Source of the DNA: Mucilaginibacter sp.
Lineage (GTDB): Bacteria; Bacteroidota; Bacteroidia; Sphingobacteriales; Sphingobacteriaceae
Assembly: GCA_025934475.1 (NCBI GenBank)
Contig: JAICXZ010000030.1
Coordinates: forward strand, 1-12,212
Reading direction: 5' to 3'
DNA: 12,212 bases
Part shown: positions 1-7,547 of the stretch, in pieces
Layout: each line of letters starts with the position of its first letter
Position numbering within the stretch: the first letter of the stretch is position 1
Made by a program: the position numbers and the translations under genes
Notes under the pieces: generated by a model
Seen by the model: only the letters and a program-made list of their open reading frames with translations
Database searches by the model: none
What the model was told of the DNA's origin: nothing

Positions 1-1122
1 AAACAAGTTCGATTCCAAAAATATCTGACCGTCGGTGATCGAAATTACGTTGGTTGGGAGGTATGCAGATACGTCACCAGCTTGTGTTTCAATGATAGGC
101 AATGCAGTTAACGAACCACCACCTTTTACGATACCTTTGATAGATTCAGGAAGATCGTTCATTGATTTAGCGATCTCGTCATTCTGGCTGATCTTAGCGG
201 CACGCTCTAACAAACGGCTGTGCAGGTAGAATACGTCACCAGGATAAGCCTCGCGGCCCGGTGGACGACGTAATAATAACGACACCTCGCGGTATGCAAC
301 AGCCTGTTTTGACAAGTCATCATAGATGATCAAAGCAGGGCGTCCGGTATCCCGGAAGTATTCACCGATCGCAGCGCCGGCAAATGGTGCGAAGAACTGC
401 ATTGGAGCAGGGTCGGCAGCGCTGGCAGTTACTACGATGGTGTAAGGCATTGCACCGTTTTCTTCCAGTACGCGAACGATGTTCGCTACGGTAGAAGATT
501 TCTGGCCGCAAGCCACATAGATACATATTACCGGTTGACCGGCAGCATAAAATTCTTTCTGATTGATAATGGTATCGATACAAACCGCGGTTTTACCAGT
601 CTGACGGTCGCCGATCACTAGCTCACGCTGACCACGGCCGATCGGGATCATCGCGTCGATAGCTTTGATACCGGTTTGCAGCGGTTCATTCACGGGCTGA
701 CGATAGATAACACCAGGCGCTTTACGCTCCAAAGGCATCTCGTAAGTTTTTCCTGTGATGTTGCCTTTGCCGTCGATAGGCTGACCAAGTGTGTTTACCA
801 CACGACCCAGCATGCCTTCGCCTACGTTGATCGAAGCGATCTTTTTGGTACGTTTGATGGTATCACCTTCTTTAACCTCGTCTGAAGGACCCAGCAATAC
901 TACACCCACGTTATCTTCTTCAAGGTTCAGTACGATACCCTGTAAACCGTTTTCAAATTCAACCAGCTCACCTGATTGCACCTTAGTTAATCCGTAAGCG
1001 CGGGCAATACCGTCGCCCACCTGAAGTACAGTTCCTACTTCTTCTAATTCAGATTCTGACTTGAAGCCGGATAGTTGCTGGCGCAATATGGCCGATACTT
1101 CGTCTGGTCTTACCTCTACCAT
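1..1122 (-). CDS. atpA: F1Fo ATP synthase subunit alpha (3' part outside window)
   Basis: Non-catalytic nucleotide-binding subunit of the F1 head; with beta it forms the alpha3beta3 hexamer at the cytoplasmic face of the inner membrane. The gene reads leftward from ATG at 1120-1122 ([13 protein letters not shown]) and stays open for 374 codons to the window edge. The N-terminal beta-barrel is followed by the Walker A motif GDRQTGKT at residues 171-178, almost the same position as in E. coli (169-176). The last visible residues, [15 protein letters not shown], are the conserved strand before the arginine-finger segment, so that segment and the C-terminal helical domain (about 150 residues) lie outside. 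No frameshift or odd residue is seen. It is the last gene of the operon visible here, 28 nt after atpH. The identification is essentially certain. Confidence 0.97.
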   Translation of the reverse strand, partial: MVEVRPDEVSAILRQQLSGFKSESELEEVGTVLQVGDGIARAYGLTKVQSGELVEFENGLQGIVLNLEEDNVGVVLLGPSDEVKEGDTIKRTKKIASINVGEGMLGRVVNTLGQPIDGKGNITGKTYEMPLERKAPGVIYRQPVNEPLQTGIKAIDAMIPIGRGQRELVIGDRQTGKTAVCIDTIINQKEFYAAGQPVICIYVACGQKSSTVANIVRVLEENGAMPYTIVVTASAADPAPMQFFAPFAGAAIGEYFRDTGRPALIIYDDLSKQAVAYREVSLLLRRPPGREAYPGDVFYLHSRLLERAAKISQNDEIAKSMNDLPESIKGIVKGGGSLTALPIIETQAGDVSAYLPTNVISITDGQIFLESNLF

Positions 1123-1150
1123 TTTTTCTTATTTAGAGTTTTGTTTTTAC

Positions 1151-1699
1151 TTATCGATTTACCCCGCGGGCAAAATCTGTTTTTAATTTACTCAAGCTGC
1201 TCGATATGCTGGTATCAACCTGCCTGTCGCCAACGGTCAATATAAAACCGCCAATCAGCTTAGGGTCAACCTTGGTATGCAATTCGATCTTACCACCTGT
1301 AGCAGCTTCCAATTCGGCTATGATCTTCTTTTTATTCTCTTCTGAAAGCGCTGTTGCCGACACCACTGAAGCCCTGATAATGTGTTTGATCACATTATAC
1401 TGGTTGATGAACTCTTTCGCGGTACCGTACAATACTTCGGAACGGCTCTTATTGATCATGATCTTGAAGAACGAGTCGGTAACCTTGTGTACCTGTTTGC
1501 CAAAAATGGCTTCAAGAATTTTGATCTTTTTGTTGTGCGCAATAATCGGGTTCGCCAAAACAGCCTGGAGCTCATGGCTATCACGCAAGGTGCGTGTAAA
1601 AAGCTCCATATCCTTCCTGATCTCCTCCAGGGCTTTTTCTTCCTGGGCAAGATCGATCAGCGATTTGGCGTACCGGGTTGCAACTGTTAATTCAGACAT
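1151..1699 (-). CDS. atpH: F1Fo ATP synthase subunit delta
   Basis: Peripheral-stalk subunit that ties the top of F1 to the b dimer (the OSCP counterpart). I take ATG 1697-1699 as the start, giving 182 residues beginning MSELTVATRYAKSL; E. coli delta has 177. The N-terminal helical domain (about 1-105) begins with the usual A-x-R-Y-A-K-S-L motif. The C-terminal domain holds the family signature KLIGGFILTVGDRQVDTSI near residues 150-168. The frame stays open upstream for 25 more codons to an ATG at 1774, but that stretch is made of the 7-bp repeat (it would encode SQISNLK twice) and has no counterpart in the family, so I reject it. A purine-rich AAAGAGA lies directly before the chosen ATG and may serve as ribosome-binding site. 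The gene lies between atpF and atpA. Confidence 0.95.
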   Translation of the reverse strand: MSELTVATRYAKSLIDLAQEEKALEEIRKDMELFTRTLRDSHELQAVLANPIIAHNKKIKILEAIFGKQVHKVTDSFFKIMINKSRSEVLYGTAKEFINQYNVIKHIIRASVVSATALSEENKKKIIAELEAATGGKIELHTKVDPKLIGGFILTVGDRQVDTSISSSLSKLKTDFARGVNR

Positions 1700-1706
1700 T
1701 CTCTTT

Positions 1707-1747
1707 AGATTTGAGATTTGAGATTTGAGATTTGAGATTTGAGATTT
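1707..1747. repeat. Perfect 7-bp tandem repeat (AGATTTG)n, about 5.9 units
   Basis: Five identical AGATTTG units (1707-1741) followed by AGATTTA, in the atpF-atpH spacer. The array ends 7 bp before the atpH ATG, so in the atp mRNA it forms a CAAATCT-repeating leader just upstream of the atpH ribosome-binding region. A perfect short-unit array is prone to slippage in copy number. Because 7 is not a multiple of 3, the longer upstream atpH frame would change with each unit gained or lost, while the chosen start would not. Confidence 0.95.
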
Positions 1748-1754
1748 ATCACCC

Positions 1755-1794
1755 CAAGTCTCATCACCCAGCATCTATTTATCAGCGAGACTTG
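1755..1794. repeat. 8-bp inverted repeat in the atpF-atpH spacer
   Basis: CAAGTCTC (1755-1762) and GAGACTTG (1787-1794) are perfect reverse complements separated by 24 nt. In RNA they could form an 8-bp stem with a large loop. No T-tract follows, so it is not a convincing terminator. The arms carry the AAGTCT/AGACTT core also seen in the arrays near 11665 and 11898, suggesting diverged copies of the same repeat family instead of a designed hairpin. Confidence 0.6.
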
Positions 1795-1816
1795 CGATAT
1801 GAAATTTGAGTTTTTG

Positions 1817-1847
1817 TCTCACATCTCATATCTCACATCTCATATCT
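1817..1847. repeat. Alternating 7-bp tandem repeat across the atpF stop codon
   Basis: Units TCTCACA, TCTCATA, TCTCACA, TCTCATA and a final TCT, giving period 7 with a perfect 14-bp super-period. On the coding (minus) strand this reads GATATGA GATGTGA twice. It starts inside the atpF TAG stop codon (1846-1848) and runs into the spacer. Together with the (AGATTTG)n tract and the inverted repeat between them, it accounts for most of the 146-nt atpF-atpH gap. Confidence 0.92.
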
Positions 1848-2340
1848 ATTTTAGTTTCACTTCTCGCAGCAAATCGGCAACCAAAGCATCCTGCTTTTTC
1901 TGGTCCTCGAACTGCTTGCGCAATATTTTCTCGGCGATCTCTAACGAAAGCGATGCAACCTGGTTTTTCACGTCAGCCATAGCGATAGCTTTCTGGTTGT
2001 CGATCTCGAGGCGGGCTCTTTCAAGCATGCGGGCGCCTTCAACCTGTGCAGCATCTTTTGCTTCGTTTACGATCATATCCTTCATTTGCTTAGCTTCTTT
2101 CAGGATCTGGTCGCGCTCGATACGTGCTTGCTTCAGCAACTCATCGTTTTCGCTGGTTAAGCGTGCCATTTCTTCTTTGGCAGCTTCGGCCATTGAAAGA
2201 GCACTTTCAATTGATTTCTCACGTTCGCTGATAGCGTTCAGAATTGGCTTCCATGCAAATTTACCAAGGATAACCAATACGATGAGGAAACATACCGTAG
2301 CCCAAAAAACGAGGCCTATTGCGGGGGTTACTAATTCCAT
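1846..2340 (-). CDS. atpF: F1Fo ATP synthase subunit b
   Basis: Peripheral-stalk subunit that works as a dimer, anchored in the inner membrane and reaching up to delta. The protein has 164 residues; E. coli b has 156. A single N-terminal membrane helix (about residues 7-27, IGLVFWATVCFLIVLVILG) is followed by the conserved KFAWKPILNAISERE joint and a long, charged, Ala/Glu/Lys-rich helix that should form the right-handed coiled coil. The C-terminus (LLREVKLK) is intact. The start at ATG 2338-2340 matches the usual family N-terminus. The leader has no clear Shine-Dalgarno site. The gene follows atpE after 83 nt that contain a terminator-like hairpin. Confidence 0.96.
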   Translation of the reverse strand: MELVTPAIGLVFWATVCFLIVLVILGKFAWKPILNAISEREKSIESALSMAEAAKEEMARLTSENDELLKQARIERDQILKEAKQMKDMIVNEAKDAAQVEGARMLERARLEIDNQKAIAMADVKNQVASLSLEIAEKILRKQFEDQKKQDALVADLLREVKLK

Positions 2341-2378
2341 AACTTATGTAAAATATCTTCTAAATAGTTCGTTTTAAC

Positions 2379-2409
2379 AAAAAGAGTCCCGGGGCCAACC
2401 GCTCCGGGA
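2379..2409 (-). terminator. Terminator-like hairpin between atpE and atpF (possible attenuator)
   Basis: On the minus (coding) strand, TCCCGGAGC and GCCCCGGGA (2387-2409) form a 9-bp G+C-rich stem with one A-C mismatch around a 5-nt loop. After a CTC come five T residues (2383 down to 2379). This is the layout of an intrinsic terminator, but it sits inside the atp operon 15 nt after the atpE stop, with atpF still to come. I read it as a partial terminator or 3'-end-stabilising hairpin that could raise atpB-atpE transcript over the genes downstream. The fold is seen in the sequence; the function is inferred. Confidence 0.65.
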
Positions 2410-2423
2410 TTATCTTCTTTTTC

Positions 2424-2724
<301 letters not shown>

Positions 2725-3789
2725 TTAATGATGTTCCTGGATAGCCATACCGATGAACAGCGCTGATAACAGCGTAAAAATATATGCCTGCAGGAACGCT
2801 ACCAACAACTCAATGCAATCCATAAACGTTACGAATATGACAGATACAGGCGATATAGCAAACGAACGAAATATAAAGATCAGGCATATTAAGCTCAAAC
2901 CAACAATGTGGCCGGCTGTGATGTTTGCGAACAAACGAATCATCAACGCGATAGGCTTCGAGAACACTGATACAATTTCTACCGGGATCATAATCGGAAA
3001 CAACCACCATGGGTTTGGCATAAAAATGTGTTTCCAGTAATGCTTGTTAGCGCTGAAGTTCACCACCAACAGGATGATAACAGCCAGAACGCCGGTTATA
3101 GCAATATTACCGGTAAGATTGTAACCACCCGGGAAGAATGGTACAATACCCAGTACGTTGTTCAACAGGATAAAGAAGAAAATAGTGAGCAGCAACGGCA
3201 TATAGCGCGTATACTTCACACCAAGGTTTGGTAAGGCAATATCGTCACGAACGAAAAGCACAAGCGGTTCCATAAATGACTGAAGACCTTTAGGTGCTTT
3301 ACCGGGACGTTTTCTGTATGATGCCGCAACACTCAGGAAAACGATCATAATAATCGCCAAACTGACCATCATGCTGATGGTATTGCGGGTGATAGAAAAA
3401 TCGAGTGGCTTTATAGTCTCACTGATCTTGCCATCAGCTTCAACAACCTTGATATGATTTTCTTCGAGCTTGTAAGTGTAATAGTTGCCCTGGTAAGTAG
3501 CGCCATCTTTCAAATGCCCAGAAGAGAATACTTCCAAGCCTTTATCGGTATAAAGAATAACCGGAAGTGGCAGCAATTTTTCTTCAACAAGAGGTATAGC
3601 CATTGGCCAGAAGTGAGAGTCGCCGATGTGCTCCATGATCAGAGGCTGTGGGTCAAACTTCTTTTCTGAGCCCTGCGGAGCCTTTTCCTGGGCTACTGCC
3701 GATTTCGAAAACGTGGCTACAACTAAAAAAAACGCGCAAATGAAAAAAATTCTAAAAAGTTTTGAGTTCAAAATCGTGCCGTTTGTCAT
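2725..3789 (-). CDS. atpB: F1Fo ATP synthase subunit a, with periplasmic N-terminal domain
   Basis: Stator subunit that forms the two proton half-channels against the c-ring. At 354 residues it is longer than E. coli a (271) because of the Bacteroidota-type N-terminus: a signal peptide (core about 11-27, likely cut AVA|Q at 33/34), then about 100 periplasmic residues (HIGDSHFW near 54-61, PLPVILY near 74-80) before the first core membrane helix at about 138. The essential Arg is R285 in MIRLFANITAGH and the conserved Gln is Q334 in FLQAYIF, matching E. coli R210 and Q252. The residue matching E. coli E219 is His294 and that matching H245 is Glu327, the reciprocal swap also found in mitochondrial subunit a. 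The gene starts 15 nt after the small membrane-protein gene and ends 49 nt before atpE. Confidence 0.95.
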   Translation of the reverse strand: MTNGTILNSKLFRIFFICAFFLVVATFSKSAVAQEKAPQGSEKKFDPQPLIMEHIGDSHFWPMAIPLVEEKLLPLPVILYTDKGLEVFSSGHLKDGATYQGNYYTYKLEENHIKVVEADGKISETIKPLDFSITRNTISMMVSLAIIMIVFLSVAASYRKRPGKAPKGLQSFMEPLVLFVRDDIALPNLGVKYTRYMPLLLTIFFFILLNNVLGIVPFFPGGYNLTGNIAITGVLAVIILLVVNFSANKHYWKHIFMPNPWWLFPIMIPVEIVSVFSKPIALMIRLFANITAGHIVGLSLICLIFIFRSFAISPVSVIFVTFMDCIELLVAFLQAYIFTLLSALFIGMAIQEHH

Positions 3790-3804
3790 CTAAAATGGTG
3801 TTTT

Positions 3805-4191
3805 CTACCCTAATTTTTGGTGCCGCAAGTTACGCATCAGAACATAAATTTCAAAGACCATATTAAATAAATATATATAAAAGAAATCGGCCAGAAAAAT
3901 GCCCTTATTTACCTTACTTTTCATCAAAAAAACCACCACGAAAACCATGCTGGCCAATATTTTTATCGTAGTGCTCGCCATGAACCCCTGGATGTAGTAG
4001 TCCTGCTTGCGTTGCTGCACTAACAATATGATAATCATGCCTGCCAGCGTGAGGCCGGTAATGAAGAAAAAAATAAGCCAAAAGTGAGGTGTGAGCCAGT
4101 CGCTGGTGCCGTTAAACTCAACAGCCAGCGGCGGGATAGCCAGGCATACAGCAAACACTGTAAAAAGGAATAATGAGCGGGAGATTTTCAT
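3805..4191 (-). CDS. Small four-helix membrane protein of the atp operon (AtpI-like position)
   Basis: The 128-residue protein has four predicted membrane helices at about 6-24, 36-58, 72-90 and 101-117, with short charged loops (QQRKQDYY, KSKVNKG) and a basic C-terminus (RNLRHQKLG). I do not recognise a motif. Its place between atpZ and atpB, its size and its four helices match AtpI/UncI, the accessory protein that assists c-ring assembly in other bacteria, but I see no clear sequence likeness. It may be a Bacteroidota-specific replacement or a distant relative. It has no catalytic-looking residues. It starts at ATG 4189-4191, 66 nt after atpZ, and stops 15 nt before atpB, so co-transcription is likely. 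The gene is real; the function is inferred from position only. Confidence 0.8.
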   Translation of the reverse strand: MKISRSLFLFTVFAVCLAIPPLAVEFNGTSDWLTPHFWLIFFFITGLTLAGMIIILLVQQRKQDYYIQGFMASTTIKILASMVFVVVFLMKSKVNKGIFLADFFYIYLFNMVFEIYVLMRNLRHQKLG

Positions 4192-4257
4192 TTGTTTTGT
4201 GAAAGCGCCGATCGCGATTTCGACAATCTGATCTGCGCATAGTTCATTAAGTATTAA

Positions 4258-4485
4258 TCAATTTCGCCGCAAAGATACAATTACTAAGTATAAAGAGATA
4301 AATACTCCGATAAGAGAAAGCATGGCCGTTATCCATTTGGTTTGATGGTGTGCCGATTCGTCGATTTTATACCCCGCATAAGTAAATCCGCCGATGATGA
4401 CAATCATCTGGAAGCCCATCGCCGTGAATTTAACATAGGAATTTACTCCCTTTACGTCGTTGTCATCCGGTTTATTTTCAGCCAT
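4258..4485 (-). CDS. atpZ: AtpZ/AtpI-family ATP synthase accessory protein
   Basis: A small inner-membrane protein at the head of the operon. Starting at ATG 4483-4485 it has 75 residues: a charged, probably cytoplasmic start (MAENKPDDNDVKG) and two membrane helices (about 22-39 and 51-71). The first ends in GGFTYAGYKIDE, resembling the G-x-x-x-G-x-x-x-D pattern of the AtpZ/AtpI family. AtpZ and AtpI are linked to F1Fo assembly and divalent cation transport in other bacteria; that role is not shown by this sequence. The frame stays open 29 codons upstream to an ATG at 4572, but that stretch is basic, unlike the family and lies in the divergent promoter region, so I prefer the internal start. 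It is the first gene of the leftward unit. Confidence 0.8.
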   Translation of the reverse strand: MAENKPDDNDVKGVNSYVKFTAMGFQMIVIIGGFTYAGYKIDESAHHQTKWITAMLSLIGVFISLYLVIVSLRRN

Positions 4486-4671
4486 GTACAAAGGTATTGA
4501 TTTTTGTGTTTGCCGGGGCGAGTGGCGCATCGCGGTTGGCGTTTTTATTCCTAATGACATGGATATTGGCACGTAATTAGCTGTGATATTTATCGTGTTG
4601 ATAAACTAAATTAATCCTGAACCGAGTTATTTAGTAAATTAGCGAGGCTTTTTATAAACTTTAGGTCTGCA
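4486..4671. promoter_or_regulatory. Divergent spacer between the atp operon and porW
   Basis: These 186 nt separate two divergent genes and must hold the promoter for porW and probably that for the atp operon. The strongest match to the Bacteroidota -7 element (TAnnTTTG) is TACCTTTG on the minus strand at 4489-4496, but it lies 3 nt from the atpZ ATG, would imply a leaderless mRNA, and has no TTG partner at the expected upstream distance. The porW-proximal half is A/T-rich (TTATTTAGTAAATTAG, TTTATAAACTTTAG). No operator-like palindrome stands out. I cannot fix either transcription start. Confidence 0.5.
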
Positions 4672-7509
4672 TTGAAGCGTATCACAAAAACATTTTTTCC
4701 GGGACAAATTTACTTCATCATTTTGGCGCTACTGGTGGCCGGATGCTCGCTCGAAAAGAAAAGCGGCTTCAACCGGGCCATGCAGAACCTCACCGCTCAT
4801 TATAATATCATATTTGATGCCAATGAGTTGCTGCGCCAGAAACAGGAAAGTTATGCTGTTTCGTTTGTGGATGCCTACAATGAAATCCTAAGCGTTTACC
4901 AGGATACCACGGCTCAGAGCTCCACTCCTGATAAAGACCTGGAGGAAGCCAAGGCAAAAGGCGGAAAGGTCATCAACATTAAAGAACAAAGCCATTATCT
5001 TGGCGATGCCTATGTGATCATGGGCAAAGCTGAGTACCTTGAGGGCAATTATTTCAGCGCAAACGAATATTTCAGCTATGTTATCCGCTCATTTCCGCAA
5101 CAGCCCAAACTGGTTGAAGAAGCACAGGTATGGAAAACCCGGACACTGATCCGTCTTAATTTGTTGCCCCAGGCAAAGCTTTCTGCTGATTCGGCTGTAA
5201 ATAACATCGTTAAAAAAACACCGAACCATACCATTGCTGCCGTTTATGCATCAAAGCTGCAATACGATATTGATGTGCAGGAGTATGAAGACGCCGAAAA
5301 GATGGCTCAACAGGCCATTAAGTATTCGGGCGATAAAAATGAGCGTTTGCGGTGGACCTTTATTATGGCGCAGTTACAGGAGCTGAATAACAAGCCGGGC
5401 GAAGCCTTTAAAAACTATACCAGCATCGTAAACAGCAACGCGGCCTTTGAAATGGCATTCAACGCTAACCTTAATCGCATCCGAATCGAACAAAATCAGA
5501 ATGGCGCTAAAGTTAATCGTATCGACCGGCTTAAGGCGCTGATCAAAAACGAGAATAATAAGGATTTTATCGATCAGATCTATTACCAGATAGGGCAGTT
5601 AAAATACACCGACAAGGACATAACCGGCGCCATCAAGAACTACCAGCTCTCTGTCCGCTACAGCAAGAAAAATCAGAGCCAGAAAGGGCTGTCCTACCTA
5701 CGGCTTGCCGATATATTTTTTAAGGACCGGGCCGACTATGTCTCAGCCAAAAAATATTACGACAGCACGCTGCTCGCCCTGCCTCCAAGTTATCCGGGCT
5801 ATCAAATCATAAAAAAGAAAAGCGATAACCTGCAATTGCTGGCCGACAGATTTGGCATAATCGCCCGCGAAGAGCTATTGCAATCGCTGGCAAAAATGGA
5901 CGAAAAAGCGCGGGATGCTAAAGTGGACTCACTCGTTAACGCAGAAATTTTGAAGCGGCAAACTCAAGCAATGGTGGATGCCAATAACGCAACTAATACA
6001 AGCAGTAGTTTGGGGCCAAGATCAGGTGCGGCAAGCAGCTTTTATTTTTACAATTCGAATGCACTGAGCCAGGGCTACAATGATTTTAAACGAAAATGGG
6101 GTAACCGCAAACTCGAAGACAACTGGCGGAGAAGCACTCGTGCAAGCAGCGACATTACCGCCGCTAATTCGCAAAACATCGATCCCGATGCTCCGGCCGC
6201 TGACCAGGTGAACAATAAGGGAGTACCGACGGCGGGCGATTACCGTAAACAGTTGGTTCAAAACCTGCCGCTTACCCCCGATCTGCTGGCTAAATCCAAC
6301 GCACGCATATATAATGCCTATTTTGATGTGGCTAATTTTTACCGCGATGTGCTAGGCGACCGGAAAGGAGCGATAGATGTTTATTTGCTATTGTTAAAGA
6401 GGTTCCCGGACAGCCCGGATAAACCGGCACTATACTATAACCTGTACCGACTGTACAGCGATGATAATAATACTGCCAAAGCCGAAGAGTACAAAAACCT
6501 GATACTTAAAAACTATCCCGAGACGGCCTTCGCCAAGATCATCATCGATCCCAATTACAGCCAAAAGCTGAATGATGCCGATGCCGAACTGACTGGCTTA
6601 TATAATAAGGTATATGATGCCTACTCAAACAAGGATTATCCTACTGCAATAACTTTGGTTGACGATGTACAAAAACAAAAGCCCGATAATAAATGGTCAT
6701 CCCAATTGGCCTATTTGCGGGCGATAGCCAAAGGGCATGAAGAAAAATTCGATCCCTTTAGATCTGACCTTGTTCAGATCACGACTAAGTATCCCGATGA
6801 CAAGCTGATCACACCGCTGGTAAAACAGCATATCACGTATATCGATGCCAACAAGGATGCTTTAATGAAAAGGGAATTTGTGCTGACTGACAAGGATCCG
6901 AACGAAGTGCCGTTTGTACCGCCGATGAGCGACGAAGAGATAGCAGCCATTAAGTACAATAATATGATTGCCGAAAGACAGGCAGCTGCCGTAAAGCAGG
7001 CCCAGGCCTATAAGGATTCCGTTGCGCAAGCCGAGGCAAAAAAATTGGCGGCAAACAACCAGGCCAATAATGTTCAGGGCAAAACGCCTGCGGTTACTAA
7101 TCCTGTTTCGGGTAATCCAAATCAGCCTGCGCGGGTTGTGTCTTCCATATTCTCGATGAAGGATAGTACCGATTACTATTTCGTGATTAATGTAAGCACA
7201 GCTACCATAAACCTGTCTTCTTCGCGTTTTGGTATTGGACAGTTTAACCGGGCCAACTTCCCTAACGGCACCATAAGGCACCAGCTATTGCCTGTGGGCG
7301 ATAATAATCAGCTGATCTATGTGGGCCGGTTCTATAGTTTAAGCGCGGTGAAAGATTACGCAAAGGCGATAATACCGCTGATGCCCGATATTATGAAAGT
7401 GCCGAAGGACCAATACAGTTTCTTTATCATCACCAAAGCAAACCTGGATAAGGTGACCAGTAAACCTTTGCTGGACAATTATCTGGAATATTATCAAAGT
7501 AACTATTGA
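4672..7509 (+). CDS. porW: Type IX secretion TPR lipoprotein PorW/SprE
   Basis: Envelope lipoprotein needed for T9SS and, in gliding species, motility. Known work places PorW between the PorK/PorN ring and the Sov translocon. The 945-residue protein has a lipoprotein signal with lipobox LVAGC (Cys25), then an N-terminal region of TPR-like helical repeats (about 35-400) with a recurring YxxALxxYxxS pattern. A family-typical segment follows: SSFYFYN from 455, WGNRKLEDNW from 476. Further TPR-like repeats run about 540-720, then an Ala/Gln/Lys-rich coil (about 760-820) and a C-terminal domain (about 825-945) beginning SSIFSMKDSTDYYFVI. The start is TTG at 4672-4674: no in-frame ATG exists between it and the upstream TGA (4618-4620), and the TTG gives a complete signal peptide. 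PBP1a follows after 38 nt. Confidence 0.87.
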   Translation: MKRITKTFFPGQIYFIILALLVAGCSLEKKSGFNRAMQNLTAHYNIIFDANELLRQKQESYAVSFVDAYNEILSVYQDTTAQSSTPDKDLEEAKAKGGKVINIKEQSHYLGDAYVIMGKAEYLEGNYFSANEYFSYVIRSFPQQPKLVEEAQVWKTRTLIRLNLLPQAKLSADSAVNNIVKKTPNHTIAAVYASKLQYDIDVQEYEDAEKMAQQAIKYSGDKNERLRWTFIMAQLQELNNKPGEAFKNYTSIVNSNAAFEMAFNANLNRIRIEQNQNGAKVNRIDRLKALIKNENNKDFIDQIYYQIGQLKYTDKDITGAIKNYQLSVRYSKKNQSQKGLSYLRLADIFFKDRADYVSAKKYYDSTLLALPPSYPGYQIIKKKSDNLQLLADRFGIIAREELLQSLAKMDEKARDAKVDSLVNAEILKRQTQAMVDANNATNTSSSLGPRSGAASSFYFYNSNALSQGYNDFKRKWGNRKLEDNWRRSTRASSDITAANSQNIDPDAPAADQVNNKGVPTAGDYRKQLVQNLPLTPDLLAKSNARIYNAYFDVANFYRDVLGDRKGAIDVYLLLLKRFPDSPDKPALYYNLYRLYSDDNNTAKAEEYKNLILKNYPETAFAKIIIDPNYSQKLNDADAELTGLYNKVYDAYSNKDYPTAITLVDDVQKQKPDNKWSSQLAYLRAIAKGHEEKFDPFRSDLVQITTKYPDDKLITPLVKQHITYIDANKDALMKREFVLTDKDPNEVPFVPPMSDEEIAAIKYNNMIAERQAAAVKQAQAYKDSVAQAEAKKLAANNQANNVQGKTPAVTNPVSGNPNQPARVVSSIFSMKDSTDYYFVINVSTATINLSSSRFGIGQFNRANFPNGTIRHQLLPVGDNNQLIYVGRFYSLSAVKDYAKAIIPLMPDIMKVPKDQYSFFIITKANLDKVTSKPLLDNYLEYYQSNY

Positions 7510-7547
7510 AATACCTATAATTGAAGTTTATTTAGTACCTAAGAAAA

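Noticed and set aside
1700..1774. 25-residue N-terminal extension of atpH from ATG 1774
   Set aside because: The extension is translated 7-bp repeat (SQISNLK twice) and has no counterpart in the delta family. The MSELTVATRYAKSL start matches the family.
1707..1847. CRISPR-like array
   Set aside because: The units are 7 bp with no spacers between them and there are no cas genes. This is a simple tandem repeat.
1739..2377. 212-codon open frame on the plus strand opposite atpF
   Set aside because: It is a Ser/Phe/Ile-rich antisense shadow of atpF and its spacer, with no domain, and the opposite strand encodes a clear subunit b.
4489..4496. TACCTTTG as the -7 promoter element of the atp operon
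   Set aside because: It matches TAnnTTTG, but it is 3 nt from the atpZ ATG and lacks an upstream TTG at the usual distance. A match by chance is likely, so it is mentioned only in the spacer entry.
4486..4572. 29-residue N-terminal extension of atpZ from ATG 4572
   Set aside because: It is basic and unlike the short acidic start typical of these proteins. It lies in the divergent promoter region, and an ATG directly before AENKPDD fits better.
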